Shown here: positions 45,527-56,121 of the stretch, in pieces
Layout of the letters: every line of letters begins with the position of its first letter
Position numbering within the stretch: position 1 is the first letter of the stretch
Made by a program: the position numbers and the translations under genes
Assembly: GCF_000151665.1 (NCBI RefSeq)
Contig: NW_013171849.1
Location: forward strand, 610,480 to 674,479
Length of the DNA stretch: 64,000 nucleotides
DNA from: Blastocystis hominis
Taxonomy: Eukaryota > Sar > Bigyra > Opalinata > Blastocystidae
Direction of reading: 5' to 3'
Notes under the pieces: generated by a model
What the model was told of the DNA's origin: nothing
The model's input: only the letters and a program-made list of their open reading frames with translations
Databases searched by the model: none

Positions 45527-46904
45527 ATGAGCGATTATCGCCGCAGCTTTGTATGTCTGAAGCGTGAAAGGGGTGCAGAACCTCGAGAAGAGATCGAAAT
45601 CGCGGTTCCTGAGAAAAGAACAAGGACAATGAATAACCTTTACAATGCGATGCAGAATATGACTTTAGATGGAGGGAGTATGAATCCCGGTAAACTGTGG
45701 GTTGTTTTCCATTTCTAATCACAGGTAGATGTACGTATAGAAGAATCGACACTACAAACGAGCATTCCTTACAGAACTATTTGTCTTCCAAACAAGAACC
45801 GAAGGTGCAGTCGTCTCACCCAGTTCCAAACAACTTTTCTCGAATGGAGAGTATTGAAACAGTATGTAGATATGTGTAATATTTAAAATAGAGTCGTTTT
45901 AGTCAAGCAGCAGGAGAATACCTTACAAGTGGAGACTCTGTCTGTTTTGATCGCTGTCTCGCCATGATTTCTTCCAACAGAGTCGATATCAACCAGCAAT
46001 TCACTCTTCCCACGGGCGACATTTGCACGCTTCTCTATCTCGCCGTCAGCCGGAAAAACTACGCAGGAGCATTAGAACTCATGAAGCTCGGAGCGGATAG
46101 CTGCGTTCTCACCGAGAGTGTTGATGATGTGTAGATGGTAACGAACGAGGGCGATTCTGCGTTCGCTTTGCTGTGGCGAAAGCTCACAGAAAGCGCCGAG
46201 AACCTTCCCGAAGCGGCCATCGAGGCGTTCTTGCTGATGAAGAAGCAGAGCGAGAGCGAATCGCTGCGAGAGAAGGAAGAAATGGAAGGCGATTGGAGCG
46301 GACAAAACGGAGCGGAAGGAGCGAATCAAGCGGAGAAGGCGGTGTACGACGTGTACATGATGACGGATTCGGTGCCGGTGAGGAACGTGTACGACGGGGA
46401 GAAGCAATACTTGACGATCGATGACTTGCTTCTGCACAGCGGGAACGATATCTTCGGAGAGGAGTTTATTTATGAAGGCGAGTAGAGGTGGGAGGAGAAG
46501 GTGATGCAGAGGTGAAAATAGCGAGGAGGAGGAGGAAGAGGAGAGCGATTCGAATAAGGAGTGGGACTATGGAGACGATGAATCGTCGATTGAAGAGCGA
46601 GAATGGAGGTGAGGAAGGGAGGGAGGAGTGAGAGATAGGCAGCAAGAGAGAGAAGATGGGATGGGGGAGAGAAGGAGTCGGATACAAAGAGATCAGTATC
46701 GAATGCAGACGTATATGGATGACGACTACTATGAAGATGAAGATGAAGATGAAGATGAGTATTTTGCGGAGAGTCAAGCAAAGTATTATGGGTATGAAGA
46801 TGACTATTATTATGATCCTGACTATTTTGAGGAGGATGACGACAACGACAATGATGATTATTATTATAATGATTATTTCATGGAAGATGATATGGATTCC
46901 GATT
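45527..46904 (+). CDS. Ankyrin-repeat protein with acidic Tyr/Asp-rich tail
   Basis: Splicing introns of 30-40 nt gives MSDYRRSFVCLKRERG, a linker, then ankyrin-like units (INQQFTLPTGDICTLLYLAV; NYAGALELMKLGADSC; EGDSAFALLWRKLTE), and a strongly acidic C terminus (DDDYYEDEDEDEDEYF; YYYDPDYFEEDDDNDNDD). No specific family. The end is uncertain: no stop occurs before a TCTTTGTA sequence at 46909-46916, a one-mismatch version of the 3' element, and T at 46904, exactly 4 nt before it, would become TAA with a tail. If this is wrong the frame runs on to 47050. Confidence 0.6.
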
Positions 46905-46974
46905 CTTCTCTTTGTAACAAACACGATCTTTCGAAACCGATTTCTCCCTGCTGGCCAGGCAGGCTTCGCTGCTT

Positions 46975-47022
46975 ATTTTCAGCGCTGGACCACACAATGT
47001 GTTTTGGAGCAGCGCATCATGG
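46975..47022 (-). promoter_or_regulatory. SECIS-like element (form II) in the SelT 3' UTR
   Basis: On the minus strand the RNA reads AUGAU, GCGCUG, CUCC, AAA, ACAC-AUU-GUGU, GG, UC, CAGCGC, UGAA. This folds as a kink-turn quartet UGAU/UGAA (U-A, G-A, A-G, U-U), a 6-bp perfect helix GCGCUG/CAGCGC, a 2x2 mismatch, CC/GG, an unpaired AAA on the 5' side, and a 4-bp apical helix with triloop. Spacing from quartet to the A bulge is 10 nt. All are form-II SECIS features. It lies about 100-145 nt past the SelT stop and before minus TGTTTGTT at 46924-46917. Confidence 0.8.
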
Positions 47023-47118
47023 GCAAGCGGCGAAACGAGAATCCGTTTAGTCGTTCTTCTTCTCTTCTTCCGTCTTTGCACATCCCAAAAGACTCAAGAT
47101 CTCCTATGCATCACTTCA

Positions 47119-47608
47119 CTAAAGAAGAAGAAGATGTACCGATTCAGAAGGATATCTTCCCTCTACGTGCTTCGAAAATACAAGCTTTTCATTCACATAG
47201 ATATCGAAGGCTGCATTTGTGGAAATAAACTGATTTACCAATATAGTAAGTAACGATATCACCATTAAAACGGGCCTCCATCTCTTTATGAAGAGTAATA
47301 GAAAGGCATAGGAAGAAGTGGTGTCAATCTTCATATTCTCAACAACCCCTGAAACAATCATGATGAAAAACATGAGCAGCTGAGCATAGGAGAAGAGTCT
47401 CTACATTTCACCAACTAAAAGAAGAATAGACGACGGACAGACGATTATCGACATACCCTTCAAACGACAGGCGACTAGCAAGTGAGGGACAATATTGGCC
47501 AATTAGTTCCCTCAAATAGCGCACCTGGTTCTCCATCTGTCATCCCTGGCAAAGAACAAACCGAACAGATTTAATTTCTTCTGTTGTACTCGATTCCTTC
47601 AAATCCAT
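47119..47608 (-). CDS. SELT: Selenoprotein T, Rdx family, with in-frame UGA (selenocysteine)
   Basis: ER thioredoxin-like oxidoreductase. Start MDLKESSTTEEIKSVRFVLC, then QG, TGA at 47542-47540, and QMENQVRYLRELIGQYCPSL. C-Q-G-(TGA) sits exactly where SelT has CxxU between a beta strand and the first helix. A 52-nt intron (47452-47401) leads to RLFSYAQLLMFFIMIVSG, a membrane helix, then LVNQFISTNAAFDIYVNEKL, VFSKHVEGRYPS, the SelT C-terminal beta sheet. About 145 residues. A SECIS-like hairpin lies downstream. The alternative, a 30-nt GT..AG intron (47570-47541) removing CxxU in phase, is possible but would delete the redox centre. Confidence 0.85.
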
Positions 47609-47677
47609 GATAAAAGCGGATCGATCTACCGAAATATGGAATGCTTTTCATTTCATTTTTTACCCAAACAAAGGAAC

Positions 47678-48730
47678 ATGGAAGACAAGACAGTCGAGTA
47701 TGCTGCTAGAACGATGAAGTTCATCTGTTAGACTAGTGGATATGAGCCCCAAACCCGTAGAGGGAGAGATGACCGTGGCCAAGTTTTTGAGCGAAACCAA
47801 GTCGATTGAGAATGGAATCCAAAGACTGATGTCCGAATCTTGATTTGGGACATAAGATGTAGTGATATTGAAGCCAAGCTGAGAGGATATGCGAATCAAG
47901 CACAATATTCACTAGACAATGTTCCAAGTATGTGTTCCGAATGCGCTTTCCTCCATAGCTGCGGATGTGGAGCAAATCACTTCTAAAATGTCGGATCTGA
48001 TTCAATCTTTGAAGGTATGCCTTACAATCCACTGTCTATTCGATAGAAACGAATTGATGATTTAAAGAATCACATTTCCTCGCATAAGGACACTTTGAAC
48101 CAAAGTGATTTGAAGTGTGTCTATCCGGGATGCTTAATCAATTAGAATGGAGCAGAACGCTCTGGATACAACTGTGCGCAAGTTGGCAAATGCGGTTCAG
48201 AAATACAACGAAACACAGGTGGAATACGATAAAAACGTCAAGTCCCACGTGAAACAAGTATTGAAGGCCGTCGTGAACAAAACCGATCAAGAGGTCGATG
48301 AATTAGTCGAGTCTGGAAACGGTATCGAGGCCATCCGCAGTGTACGGAGTTCATTGGAAGCTCAACCAATAGGCGATGATGGGTAACGTGAACGCAACGA
48401 TTAAGACGAACGTTCGTCAGGTGGAGGAGACATACATGTCGGTGCTGAACATCCAGCGATCCATGGTGCAGCTGAATCAGATGTTTATGGATTTGGCGTT
48501 CCTTGTGAACGAGCAGGGGGAGAGCATCGATAAGATTGAGATGAATGTGCGGTCTGGGTCAGAAGGTGATCTCTAGATTTCGAAAGCTGCGTCTCGAGTG
48601 AACGATGCGAATAAAGCGCTGGAGGAGTCGATTAAAGAGGCGAAGAAGAATCGAAAACGAAAGTGCTGTGTTCTGATTATCGTTATCGTTTTGGCGATTG
48701 TTGTGGTAACTGTTTTAGTACCGTTCCTGT
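47678..48730 (+). CDS. Syntaxin (Qa-SNARE)
   Basis: Tail-anchored membrane fusion SNARE. MEDKTVE joins through a 34-nt intron to LVDMSPKPVEGEMTV; an N-terminal helical bundle follows (IEAKLRGYANQAQYSLDN; KKRIDDLKNHISSHKDTLNQ), then the SNARE helix IQRSMVQLNQMFMDLAFLVN EQGESIDKIE with the zero-layer Gln, a basic stretch (KKNRKRKCC) and a C-terminal anchor (VLIIVIVLAIVVVTVLVPFL). Seven introns of about 30-38 nt were phased. The genomic TGA (48742) lies inside the TGTTTGTT element at 48735-48742; T at 48730, 4 nt before it, at codon position 1, would become TAA after polyadenylation. Plasma-membrane-type syntaxin is likely; compartment unknown. Confidence 0.9.
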
Positions 48731-48810
48731 TTTGTGTTTGTTGAAAACAGAGAAAGAGTACATGTGAACAAGATCGAGACAACACGGAGCTAATTCTTCT
48801 TCTCTATTGA

Positions 48811-49447
48811 TTAGCAGTCAAGAAGAAACCAGAACTCTATTTCAAAGCATCTCCACCATTCCTTTCTAGGTTGAGGAGCATTGAGAAGTTGAATGGATAG
48901 ATAGAGGGACGCTACGGCAAGCAGATAGGGTGAGTAATCCTTTCGTTTGTTGCAAATGTAAGAATCCACGATAATGGACCAACCACATTGTACAACTTCC
49001 GGAGACACTTCCATCGATTTGCAACAGTTCAAAAAGTAGACATACCTAGCAATCACCAAAGAAGAGCAAGAAAACGGGTGAACAGTCTCCACATCGAATA
49101 CAAATGTTCGTAAAATCACCTGCTCGCATTCTACAATGCGTTCCTTTGTCTTATAATACCTTACATATGACAAATCACATTAGCAATAACTCTTTTGTCA
49201 GTTCCGTGTCAAACGATTTCCCCATTGCTTCATTCCAACAATTTAATATATCACGGATCTTTCGAGTCTCGTCAGCTACTTTAGACGCTAAAAATATACA
49301 GGCGGAAGAATATTCCAAAGGAGAAAAGCTAGAGTAAGGGCCGAATGCCTTGAACTTGTTACAGTAGGCAATGGCGGCTGCGATGGTTTCTTGTGACAGC
49401 AACAGCCTTACTCCAGTTTTCTGGATTTGAAGCGCCTGCTCATCCAT
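48811..49447 (-). CDS. Cyclin, cyclin-Q (FAM58)-like
   Basis: Cyclin-fold protein resembling the CDK10 partner cyclin-Q. Seen: VRLLLSQETIAAAIAYCNKF, YSSACIFLASKVADETRKIR (cyclin box), RIVECEQVILRTFVFDVETV, a second fold with YVYFLNCCKSMEV and LLAVASLYLSIQLLNAP, and KEWWRCFE, which corresponds to the KPWW motif of cyclin-Q. Two introns of 31 and 30 nt are resolved (the second ends just before YVYFL). The last residues (EIEFWFLLDC) may be partly intronic. Cyclin L/K are alternatives, but the KxWW motif favours Q. Confidence 0.75.
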
Positions 49448-49698
49448 AAAAGCTCCCTTCTCACCAAGAAATAATGGAAAAAAAGAGATGTGTGTGAATC
49501 AGAATGAAAGCGTCAGAGAAGTTAATGGATGTGACCACATTGTTTTCCTTTGAAATGACGAAATTGATGAGAAAATAGTAATTAATACTTGAGTCCCGAT
49601 TATGAAATTTACACTGCAAAAAACAGAGAGTTTAGGGTCATTCGATCACTGAATACCCGATTCTGATCGACCCTTAGAATTCACAATACTTTGGCTAC

Positions 49699-50128
49699 AA
49701 TGTCTTTCGTTTCTGCTGCTGAACGTGACGAGGTCGCTTGCACCCTTGCTACCCTGATTCTTGGCGATTCTGGCGTGAAGGTCGATGCTGCCGGAATTGA
49801 GAAGGTAGGAGCGTTTTGGAGCGGAAATTATATCACAGCTCTTGAAGGCTACCAACATCACTGTTGAGCCTTACTGGCCCATGCTTTTCGCCAAGTTCCT
49901 TGGTGAAAAGGACATTACTGAACTTCTGATGAAGCCCAGTTGCGGAGCTGCTCCTGCTGCTGGTAGGGAGTGTGGTAGGACATTGAGCTTGTAGCTGCCG
50001 GAGCTGCTGCTGCCACTGAAGCCGCTGAGGAGAAGGAGGAGGAGAAGAAGGAGGAAGAGGAAGAGGAGGAAGAGGATATTGATATGAGCGGTGGTGGTCT
50101 CTTCGGAGATGATGATGACGACTGGTAA
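49699..50128 (+). CDS. RPLP1: 60S acidic ribosomal protein P1
   Basis: Stalk protein. MSFVSAAERDEVACTLATLI and KATNITVEPYWPMLFAKFL are the P1 dimerisation helices; an Ala hinge and an acidic tail follow. Two introns (34 and 33 nt) are removed. The C terminus reads DIDMSGGGLFGDDDDDW rather than the near-universal eukaryotic SDEDMGFGLFD. TAA at 50126-50128; TGTTTGTT at 50162-50169. Confidence 0.93.
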
Positions 50129-50161
50129 ACAAGTACGTGAGTCATTGGAGCCTTTACCCGT

Positions 50162-50178
50162 TGTTTGTTGAACAAACA
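50162..50178. terminator. Palindromic 3'-end element shared by convergent genes
   Basis: TGTTTGTTGAACAAACA, a perfect 8+1+8 palindrome, 33 nt past the P1 stop and 13 nt past the GMP synthetase stop on the other strand. Confidence 0.8.
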
Positions 50179-50190
50179 GCCCAAAGCAAA

Positions 50191-51878
50191 CTACTCCCAC
50201 TCGATCGTGGCTGGGGGCTTGGACGACACGTCGTACACCACGCGGTTGATTCCCTTCACCTCGTTAATAATCCGGTTCGAGATTCTCGCCAGCAGGTCAT
50301 ACGGGAATCGGTACCAATCCGCCGTCATGTAATCCGTGGTCTGCACACAGCGAATCGCCGCGGTCTGCTCATAGGTGCGTCCGTCGCCCATCACTCCGAC
50401 CGACCGCACGGGCAGCAGCACCACGAGCGCCTGTCCGATCTTCTCGTACTCGCCGGCTGCGCGGATTTCGTCGATCAGAATCTTGTCCGCCTGGCGCAGA
50501 ATGTCCAGCTGCTGCTTGTCCACCGCGCCGATCACGCGGATCGCGAGGCCGGGGCCGGGGAAGGGGTGTCTCCAGATGCAGTCATGCGGGAGCCCGAGCT
50601 CGGCGCCCAGCGCGCGGACCTCGTCCTTGAAGAGCTCGCGAAGCGGCTCGATGAGCTTCAGCTTCATGTTCTCCTTGAGCCCGCCCACGTTGTGGTGCGA
50701 TTTGATGGTCGCGGAGGGACCGCGGAAGGAGGTGGACTCGATCACGTCGGGGTAGAGCGTGCCCTGCAGCAGGAAATCCACATGGCCCACTTCCTGCTCG
50801 ATCTTCTTGGCCTCCTCTTCGAACACGTCGATGAACGTCGTCCCGATGATCTTGCGCTTCTTCTCCGGGTCGCTCACGCCCGCCAGCTTCGCCAGGAACA
50901 GCTCCGACGCGTCCGCCAGGTGCAGGTCGATGCCCGCAGCGCCCAGACGCTCCATCACCTCCTTCGCCTCGTTCAGACGCAGCACGCCGTTGTCCACCAG
51001 CACCGCGTGGAACCGCTTCCCGATCGCGCGGTTCAGCAGCACCGCCGCCACGCTGCTGTCCACGCCGCCGCTCACGGCACCGATCACGTGGCCCTCCTCG
51101 CCCACCTCGCTTCGAATGCGCGCAATCGCCTCGTTCACGAAGGAGCCCATCTCCCAGTCCGCCTTCGCCTCGCAGATGTTCAGAACGAAGTTCTTCAGCA
51201 GGATTCGGCCCTGCGGAGTGTGCGTCACTTCCGGGTGGAACTGGATGCCGTACATCACCTTGTCGTGGCTCGCGATGGCTGCGTGCTCGGCGTTGGAGGT
51301 CGCGCCGATGTCGAAAAAGCCGGTAGGAAGAGCGGAGAGTTTGTCGCCGTGGCTCATCCAGACTTGGAAGGGGTCGTCCAGACCCTCCAGCAGACGCATT
51401 GCCTTTTGAGAGTCCTTTTCTAGGTGGTGAGAAGCAGAGGAAGAGATGGAGTACCTTCCAGGCCCTTGACAATACCAACCATGGCATGTCCATATTCACG
51501 GTGGTCACACGGAGCCACTACTCCTCCGTAGTGATGGGCAATCTCTTGGAGACCGTAGCAGATACCGAGAAGAGGCACTTGCTTCTCTTCGATGAACTTC
51601 CACAATTCTTCAGAAACGTGGGGAGCATCCTTCTCATAAACGCTCGAAGGACCGCCTGAAAATATGATTCCCTAGCTCGCAGGTAAAACACGATCGTACC
51701 TTCAGATTCTTTTTCTCCATTACGGTCTTTGCATCCACCAGGCAGGAGAACAGTTCGCAGTAGACGTTAAATTCTAAAACGTCAGAGAACGCGAACACCA
51801 CTCACCTCGCACGCGACGAGCAATCAAGTGGCTGTACTGTGAACCGAAGTCAAGAATAACAATTTCGTCGTGATTCAT
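50191..51878 (-). CDS. guaA: GMP synthase (glutamine-hydrolysing)
   Basis: Converts XMP to GMP. Glutamine amidotransferase domain: [47 protein letters not shown] (catalytic Cys) and [12 protein letters not shown] (catalytic His/Glu). ATP pyrophosphatase domain: [18 protein letters not shown] (PP-loop), [11 protein letters not shown] and [10 protein letters not shown]-terminal dimerisation domain: [15 protein letters not shown] to [19 protein letters not shown], the canonical terminus. Introns lie near 51780, 51690 and 51430. Start [12 protein letters not shown] at 51878. All catalytic residues are intact. Confidence 0.97.
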
Positions 51879-51879
51879 C

Positions 51880-52688
51880 ACTCTGGGAAAAGGAATTGTG
51901 GTACTTTGGAATGGCAACAACAGATTTGTGTAGAGTTGGATGGGAAAAGGAATGATGGTAATTGGTGTGGAGTTGAAATTGAAGAAGAGGGACTTGTGTG
52001 TGGTAATTACGAACATTTGTGTAATTATAATAATGCATGTGGATAGAGAGCAATGATGAAGGGTAAGGAAGTAGATGAGACAAATCGATGTATTATGTGT
52101 ACAGTGATAAATAGAGGAAAAACCGAAAAGTATAGTGTTATTGAGATGATGTCAATTAGTACACATCCAAATGAGAGACTAATGAATACGATTTAATGTG
52201 AGTGATAGATTGGTAGTTAGAGGGTGTTGTGTAATATTGATTTTTCGAATATAGGAAATATGGTAAATCGAAAAATGTCATGACAGATTCAATCTAAACT
52301 ATAGAATATAGTTAGGTGACATACACTAAATAGTATCAGTTATCTTGTAGTTATGCAATATTCTTGATCATCAATGTTTCCTGTCTAGATAGTACCTGCC
52401 TTGATATCTTTTTAACGATAAATTGATATTTTCCTTCGTTCAACAACAATTATCGTTCTCTCAGTGTCTTTTCACAATCCAGTACTGAAGAATCATTTGA
52501 TTCATGATTAAGATTGTTAATTCTACAGTCTTTCTTTCGATTCAGATACTTGTTCCCTTATGAACGACTCTCTCTATAACACAATAGTACCTTCTTTTTC
52601 GAAACCATAAAATTCACTATTTTAAACCACATTATTTGCTTACAGCAAACCATAACCATTCTTTCCACGAATGTTTACAGAAAACAAT
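51880..52688. other. AT-rich gene-free stretch
   Basis: Upstream of guaA and downstream of PARN, both minus strand. No coherent frame, repeat or RNA gene seen. Confidence 0.5.
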
Positions 52689-54856
52689 TCACATGAAAAC
52701 ACAATGCCCCTTACCCCGCTGACTCGCTGCACTAATCCGAACTCTTTTAGCTTCCTGATAGCAAGAATCGTCATCCCGAATACCCTTCGAGCCATTAACC
52801 CGAGTCACTTTTCCACCCGTACATTTACACACTTCTTCGTACATCTCATACGGCAGTACTGTTATACTCATCAATAGCTTCTTCCGCTCCTCTTCACGCA
52901 CTCGGCTCCGTCCTTCCCACGCCTCTCTGAATCGCTTGCACGAGTTTGCAGAGTGGAAATGAAGGAGCACGAATTCATTATCCAGCCAAATCACTTGCAC
53001 CGTTTCCTCACTCTCCAAATAAGGACGACTCAACTCGAGCAGATCGTGCGTCTTCAGACTCTGCATTCCATTATTCCAGACAAAACCACCCATACCTGCT
53101 CGAAATCCGTTATCAGAACCACCGTGTCCTTTGCATCCCCCGACAGCTTCGCGTTTCGCTCTTCGAATCGCTGGTCGTCCAGCGGAAGTCCCATCGAAAG
53201 GTTGTACATATTGATCACGTTCACTTCGCTCTGGAACTGTGCGGGGCTTCGCTTGAACGAACTGTCTTCAGGCAGCGGCTCGCTCATGAACGAGTCGAAA
53301 TTGAGCAGCTCTACGCTCATTAATCGCAGAAAGAAAAAAGAAAGAACTTTCCGAATCAACGCTCAGTTGGTTCGCCACCTTCACAAACAACGATCCGGTC
53401 ATATAGGCATCAAACCCAGCGTCATGCGCCTGCTGCTCCTCTTCGCTGCAAGCCTGAACCGAAGGCTCGAAGCGTTCGAACTGCATCTCACATAACCACT
53501 CCAAGACAAACCGCTTTATAGACGTTAACGAGAGAGAGCGACTCTGGAAGCATGTTGGATAAACTTGGAGTGTGGAGAAGCGACTACGCGTGAATTCCAT
53601 TGACAGCGATAACATGAATGTCGATGACTGAGGAGAAGGCGCTGCGGACTTGAGAAATGAATTCGTGGCAAGTCGGAGGAAGGCGATCGACGCACCAGTG
53701 GAACAAAAACATCAAATCTTGGAACATTTCGAATCCGACCAATGGGATTTTTCGCTCTGTAATCGCGTCGACAATCCGACGAATGCCGATCCGACTCTGA
53801 ATCTCGCTGATTCGGAGAGATTTGATGTCGGTGATCTTGCCGTTCTTCTCGAAATCCTTGTTGAAAATCACGCGCAGGCGTCGGAGATTTCTCTTCGGAT
53901 CCTACATGACATCTCCCGACCACATCGACCATGTTGTCCATGTCCAGCTTCACGACGGAGAGAAGATTGCCGTAGCCAGACTCCACTTCTTGATAGATCA
54001 TTCGCCGATAATAAGCATTCAGCGGGTCCAGAACGAGATAATAGTTGCCGTCCATCGTGTTTAGGGCTTTGCGCGCTTCGTCCGTTCCATTCTGAATCGT
54101 GTTGAGCCATGCGTGGATCTTGGGAGTATTCATCATGAAAACCGTATTCTACTTTATCGAATTGGTTGGTGATGAGCTTCATGTTTCCTTTGAATTCCAT
54201 TTTTTCCTGGCTGCTGGATTTGGAGAAGGCACTCTCAACCTGCTCCAGCAAGGCTTTCTCATCGGCACGACGCAGACTGTGGACTCCATGCAGGAACGCC
54301 TTGTTAAAATCAAATTTGTTGGTTTTCAAAAACTCAACAGTGCTTGGCTAGAGTCAAAGCTATTCTGTCTGCATATATACATTTAATAACACAGGCTCGT
54401 CGATGTTTGGATGGGAGCAGGGACTCATGTAAATCGAGAATACTGTAGGAACATATCTAAACAATCAATCACGTCCATCCCACAAGCCACTTCTTTTCTG
54501 TCCCATTATACTTAAAGCAAGCAAGACCAAACTAATTGCTATTCTTTTTCAAAACATACTTGAAGGGGGAAAAAGCTCTCAACTCTAAATGTGAAAACAG
54601 TGCATTTTCTCCCTACGATACTTTTGCTTTGCTGTAACGAGTTTCAAACTATCATTCATTCAAAAATGGCAACTCCTACAGTATCGACTTGAATTGCCTT
54701 CGAAATGCCACTTCTATCGAGTCCAGAAAACTCCATATCGAAAGCAACAAAAACACTCTCCTCGATGGATTGCTTAATCAACGCAAATTGGGACTCGAAA
54801 TTATCCTGCGTGATTTCGACCACTTTCACTACACTGCTCTGGGTTTCTTCCGTCAT
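52689..54856 (-). CDS. PARN: Poly(A)-specific ribonuclease PARN
   Basis: DEDD-type 3' deadenylase. MTEETQSSVVKVVEITQDNF leads into FVAFDMEFSGLDRSG (first D and E of the nuclease), SKAKVS/VESFFPLQFGLACF, YVPTVFSIYMSPCSHPNIDE, ALLSFLKTNKFDFNKAFLHG, an R3H-type insertion region, SRIGIRRIVDAITERKIPLV GFEMFQDLMFLFHW (DEDD second part), and a C-terminal RRM-like part (VIWLDNEFVLLHFHSANSCK). At least ten introns of 28-40 nt. In-frame ATG at 54979 is an alternative start. No clear TGTTTGTT follows the TGA at 52691. It sits next to poly(A)-dependent stop genes, so deadenylation may matter for reading-frame integrity; that is inference. Confidence 0.9.
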
Positions 54857-55016
54857 TTCCAATAAAAATGTATTTTGATTCCAAAAACGGGAATTTGCGA
54901 TTTTTACCAGGGTTCTCCTATATCCTTCCAACCCCGATTTTTCTACAGAATCGATTTGTAAGCCTTTGATTCTTTTCATTTGTAATCGCCTAGGTCATAG
55001 TAGTATATCGGTTGAC

Positions 55017-56076
55017 ATGGAGGCTATTATCAAGTCTTTTGGAAAAATGTGCCAAGGCATGGGCAAGACCATTGATCGATGGGGAGTTTCCATGCAGGGA
55101 AAGCTTGCGGTAACGGAAGAGCGTATCATTTGCCTTGTTGGTTTGCTCATCAGCTAGTTCTTCCCTCTTGTCGTGTCCTCAAGTACGGAAGTGCCACTCC
55201 TTGCGTTAATCGCGCTGCATACATTGCCACAAGTGCCACCGTCTCTGGAGACGTTTCCTTGGGATGTTGTTCTTCTGTTGGTTATGGATCGACTCTGCGA
55301 GGTACTACGTTGTATCTCGTGTCTAATAGCTAGCTGATCTTGCTGGAATTAAGGTTGGAAACAATACGCATATTAAGGACAATGTTGCCATCCACATCGA
55401 TTCCACGATTCCTACCGTGATTGGAGATAGTGTTGTGATCGGTACTCCCTTCTTCCGCGCTTCACCCTAGGTAACGGCGCCATCATCCACGCCTGCACGA
55501 TCGACAACAATTGTTTGATTGGCGAAGGCGTCACCGTTCTCGACGGAGCTCACATCTGCGAGGGTGCAGCGATCGCCCCCGGCTCCGTGGTCACGCCTCG
55601 CAAGACGGTGGGCAGCGGGGAAGTCTGGGCTGGAATTCCGGCTCGGAAGGTGCGCACGCTGTCGGCCGCCGAGAAGGAGGAGATCCGCAAGATGTGCGAC
55701 GATCTGACGGAGGTAGGGAGAAGAGAAAAGAGGAGGGAGTGACGCGTAGGTTGCGAACCTGCACGCGGAGGAGACGGCGAAGGACTACAAGCAGGTGATC
55801 GTGGACGCGGCGGATGCGGAGGACCGCGCGACTCGCGACATTCACTACGCGTACAACCCGAACCCGAACGGAGTGAATCCTCATCGCCGAGGCCTGATTT
55901 ACGACCGCCTGCCGCCCGAATTCGACGACCCCGAGGAGGTTCCGGCGGTGGTGCATCGTCCGGACGCGAACGAGCTGAGAGATCTGAAGTATGATGTGGT
56001 GCAGACGGACGAGGAGGAGTACGCGAAGCTGGCGCACCTTCCGGACTTCGAGGTGGACCCGAAGAGTAAAGTTTAA
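55017..56076 (+). CDS. Gamma-carbonic-anhydrase-like protein of mitochondrial complex I
   Basis: Left-handed beta-helix protein of the complex I gamma-CA module. MEAIIKSFGKMCQGMGKTID RWG matches the gamma-CA N terminus; hexapeptide repeats follow: AAYIATSATVSGDVSLGCCS, LAGIKVGNNTHIKDNVAIHI, NGAIIHACTIDNNCLIGEGV, GAAIAPGSVVTPRKTVGSGE VWAGIPAR. Introns of 29-38 nt were phased. Of the three zinc His, two are present (IHID and IIHAC); the one in GHSAVIH is Asn here, as in CA-like subunits, so enzymatic activity is doubtful. Ends DFEVDPKSKV. TAA stop, then the palindromic element at 56102. Confidence 0.88.
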
Positions 56077-56101
56077 TGCAATATTCTGTTGATTGTTGTT
56101 G

Positions 56102-56117
56102 TGTTTGTGAACAAACA
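56102..56117. terminator. Palindromic 3'-end element shared by convergent genes
   Basis: TGTTTGTGAACAAACA; plus half for the gamma-CA gene, minus TGTTTGTT (56117-56110) for the CDF transporter. Confidence 0.75.
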
Positions 56118-56121
56118 AAGG

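Noticed and set aside
46128-46138. In-frame TAG and TGA codons in the ankyrin gene as possible recoding
   Set aside because: They fall in introns of about 30 nt; no SECIS-like structure or reassignment is needed, unlike in SelT.
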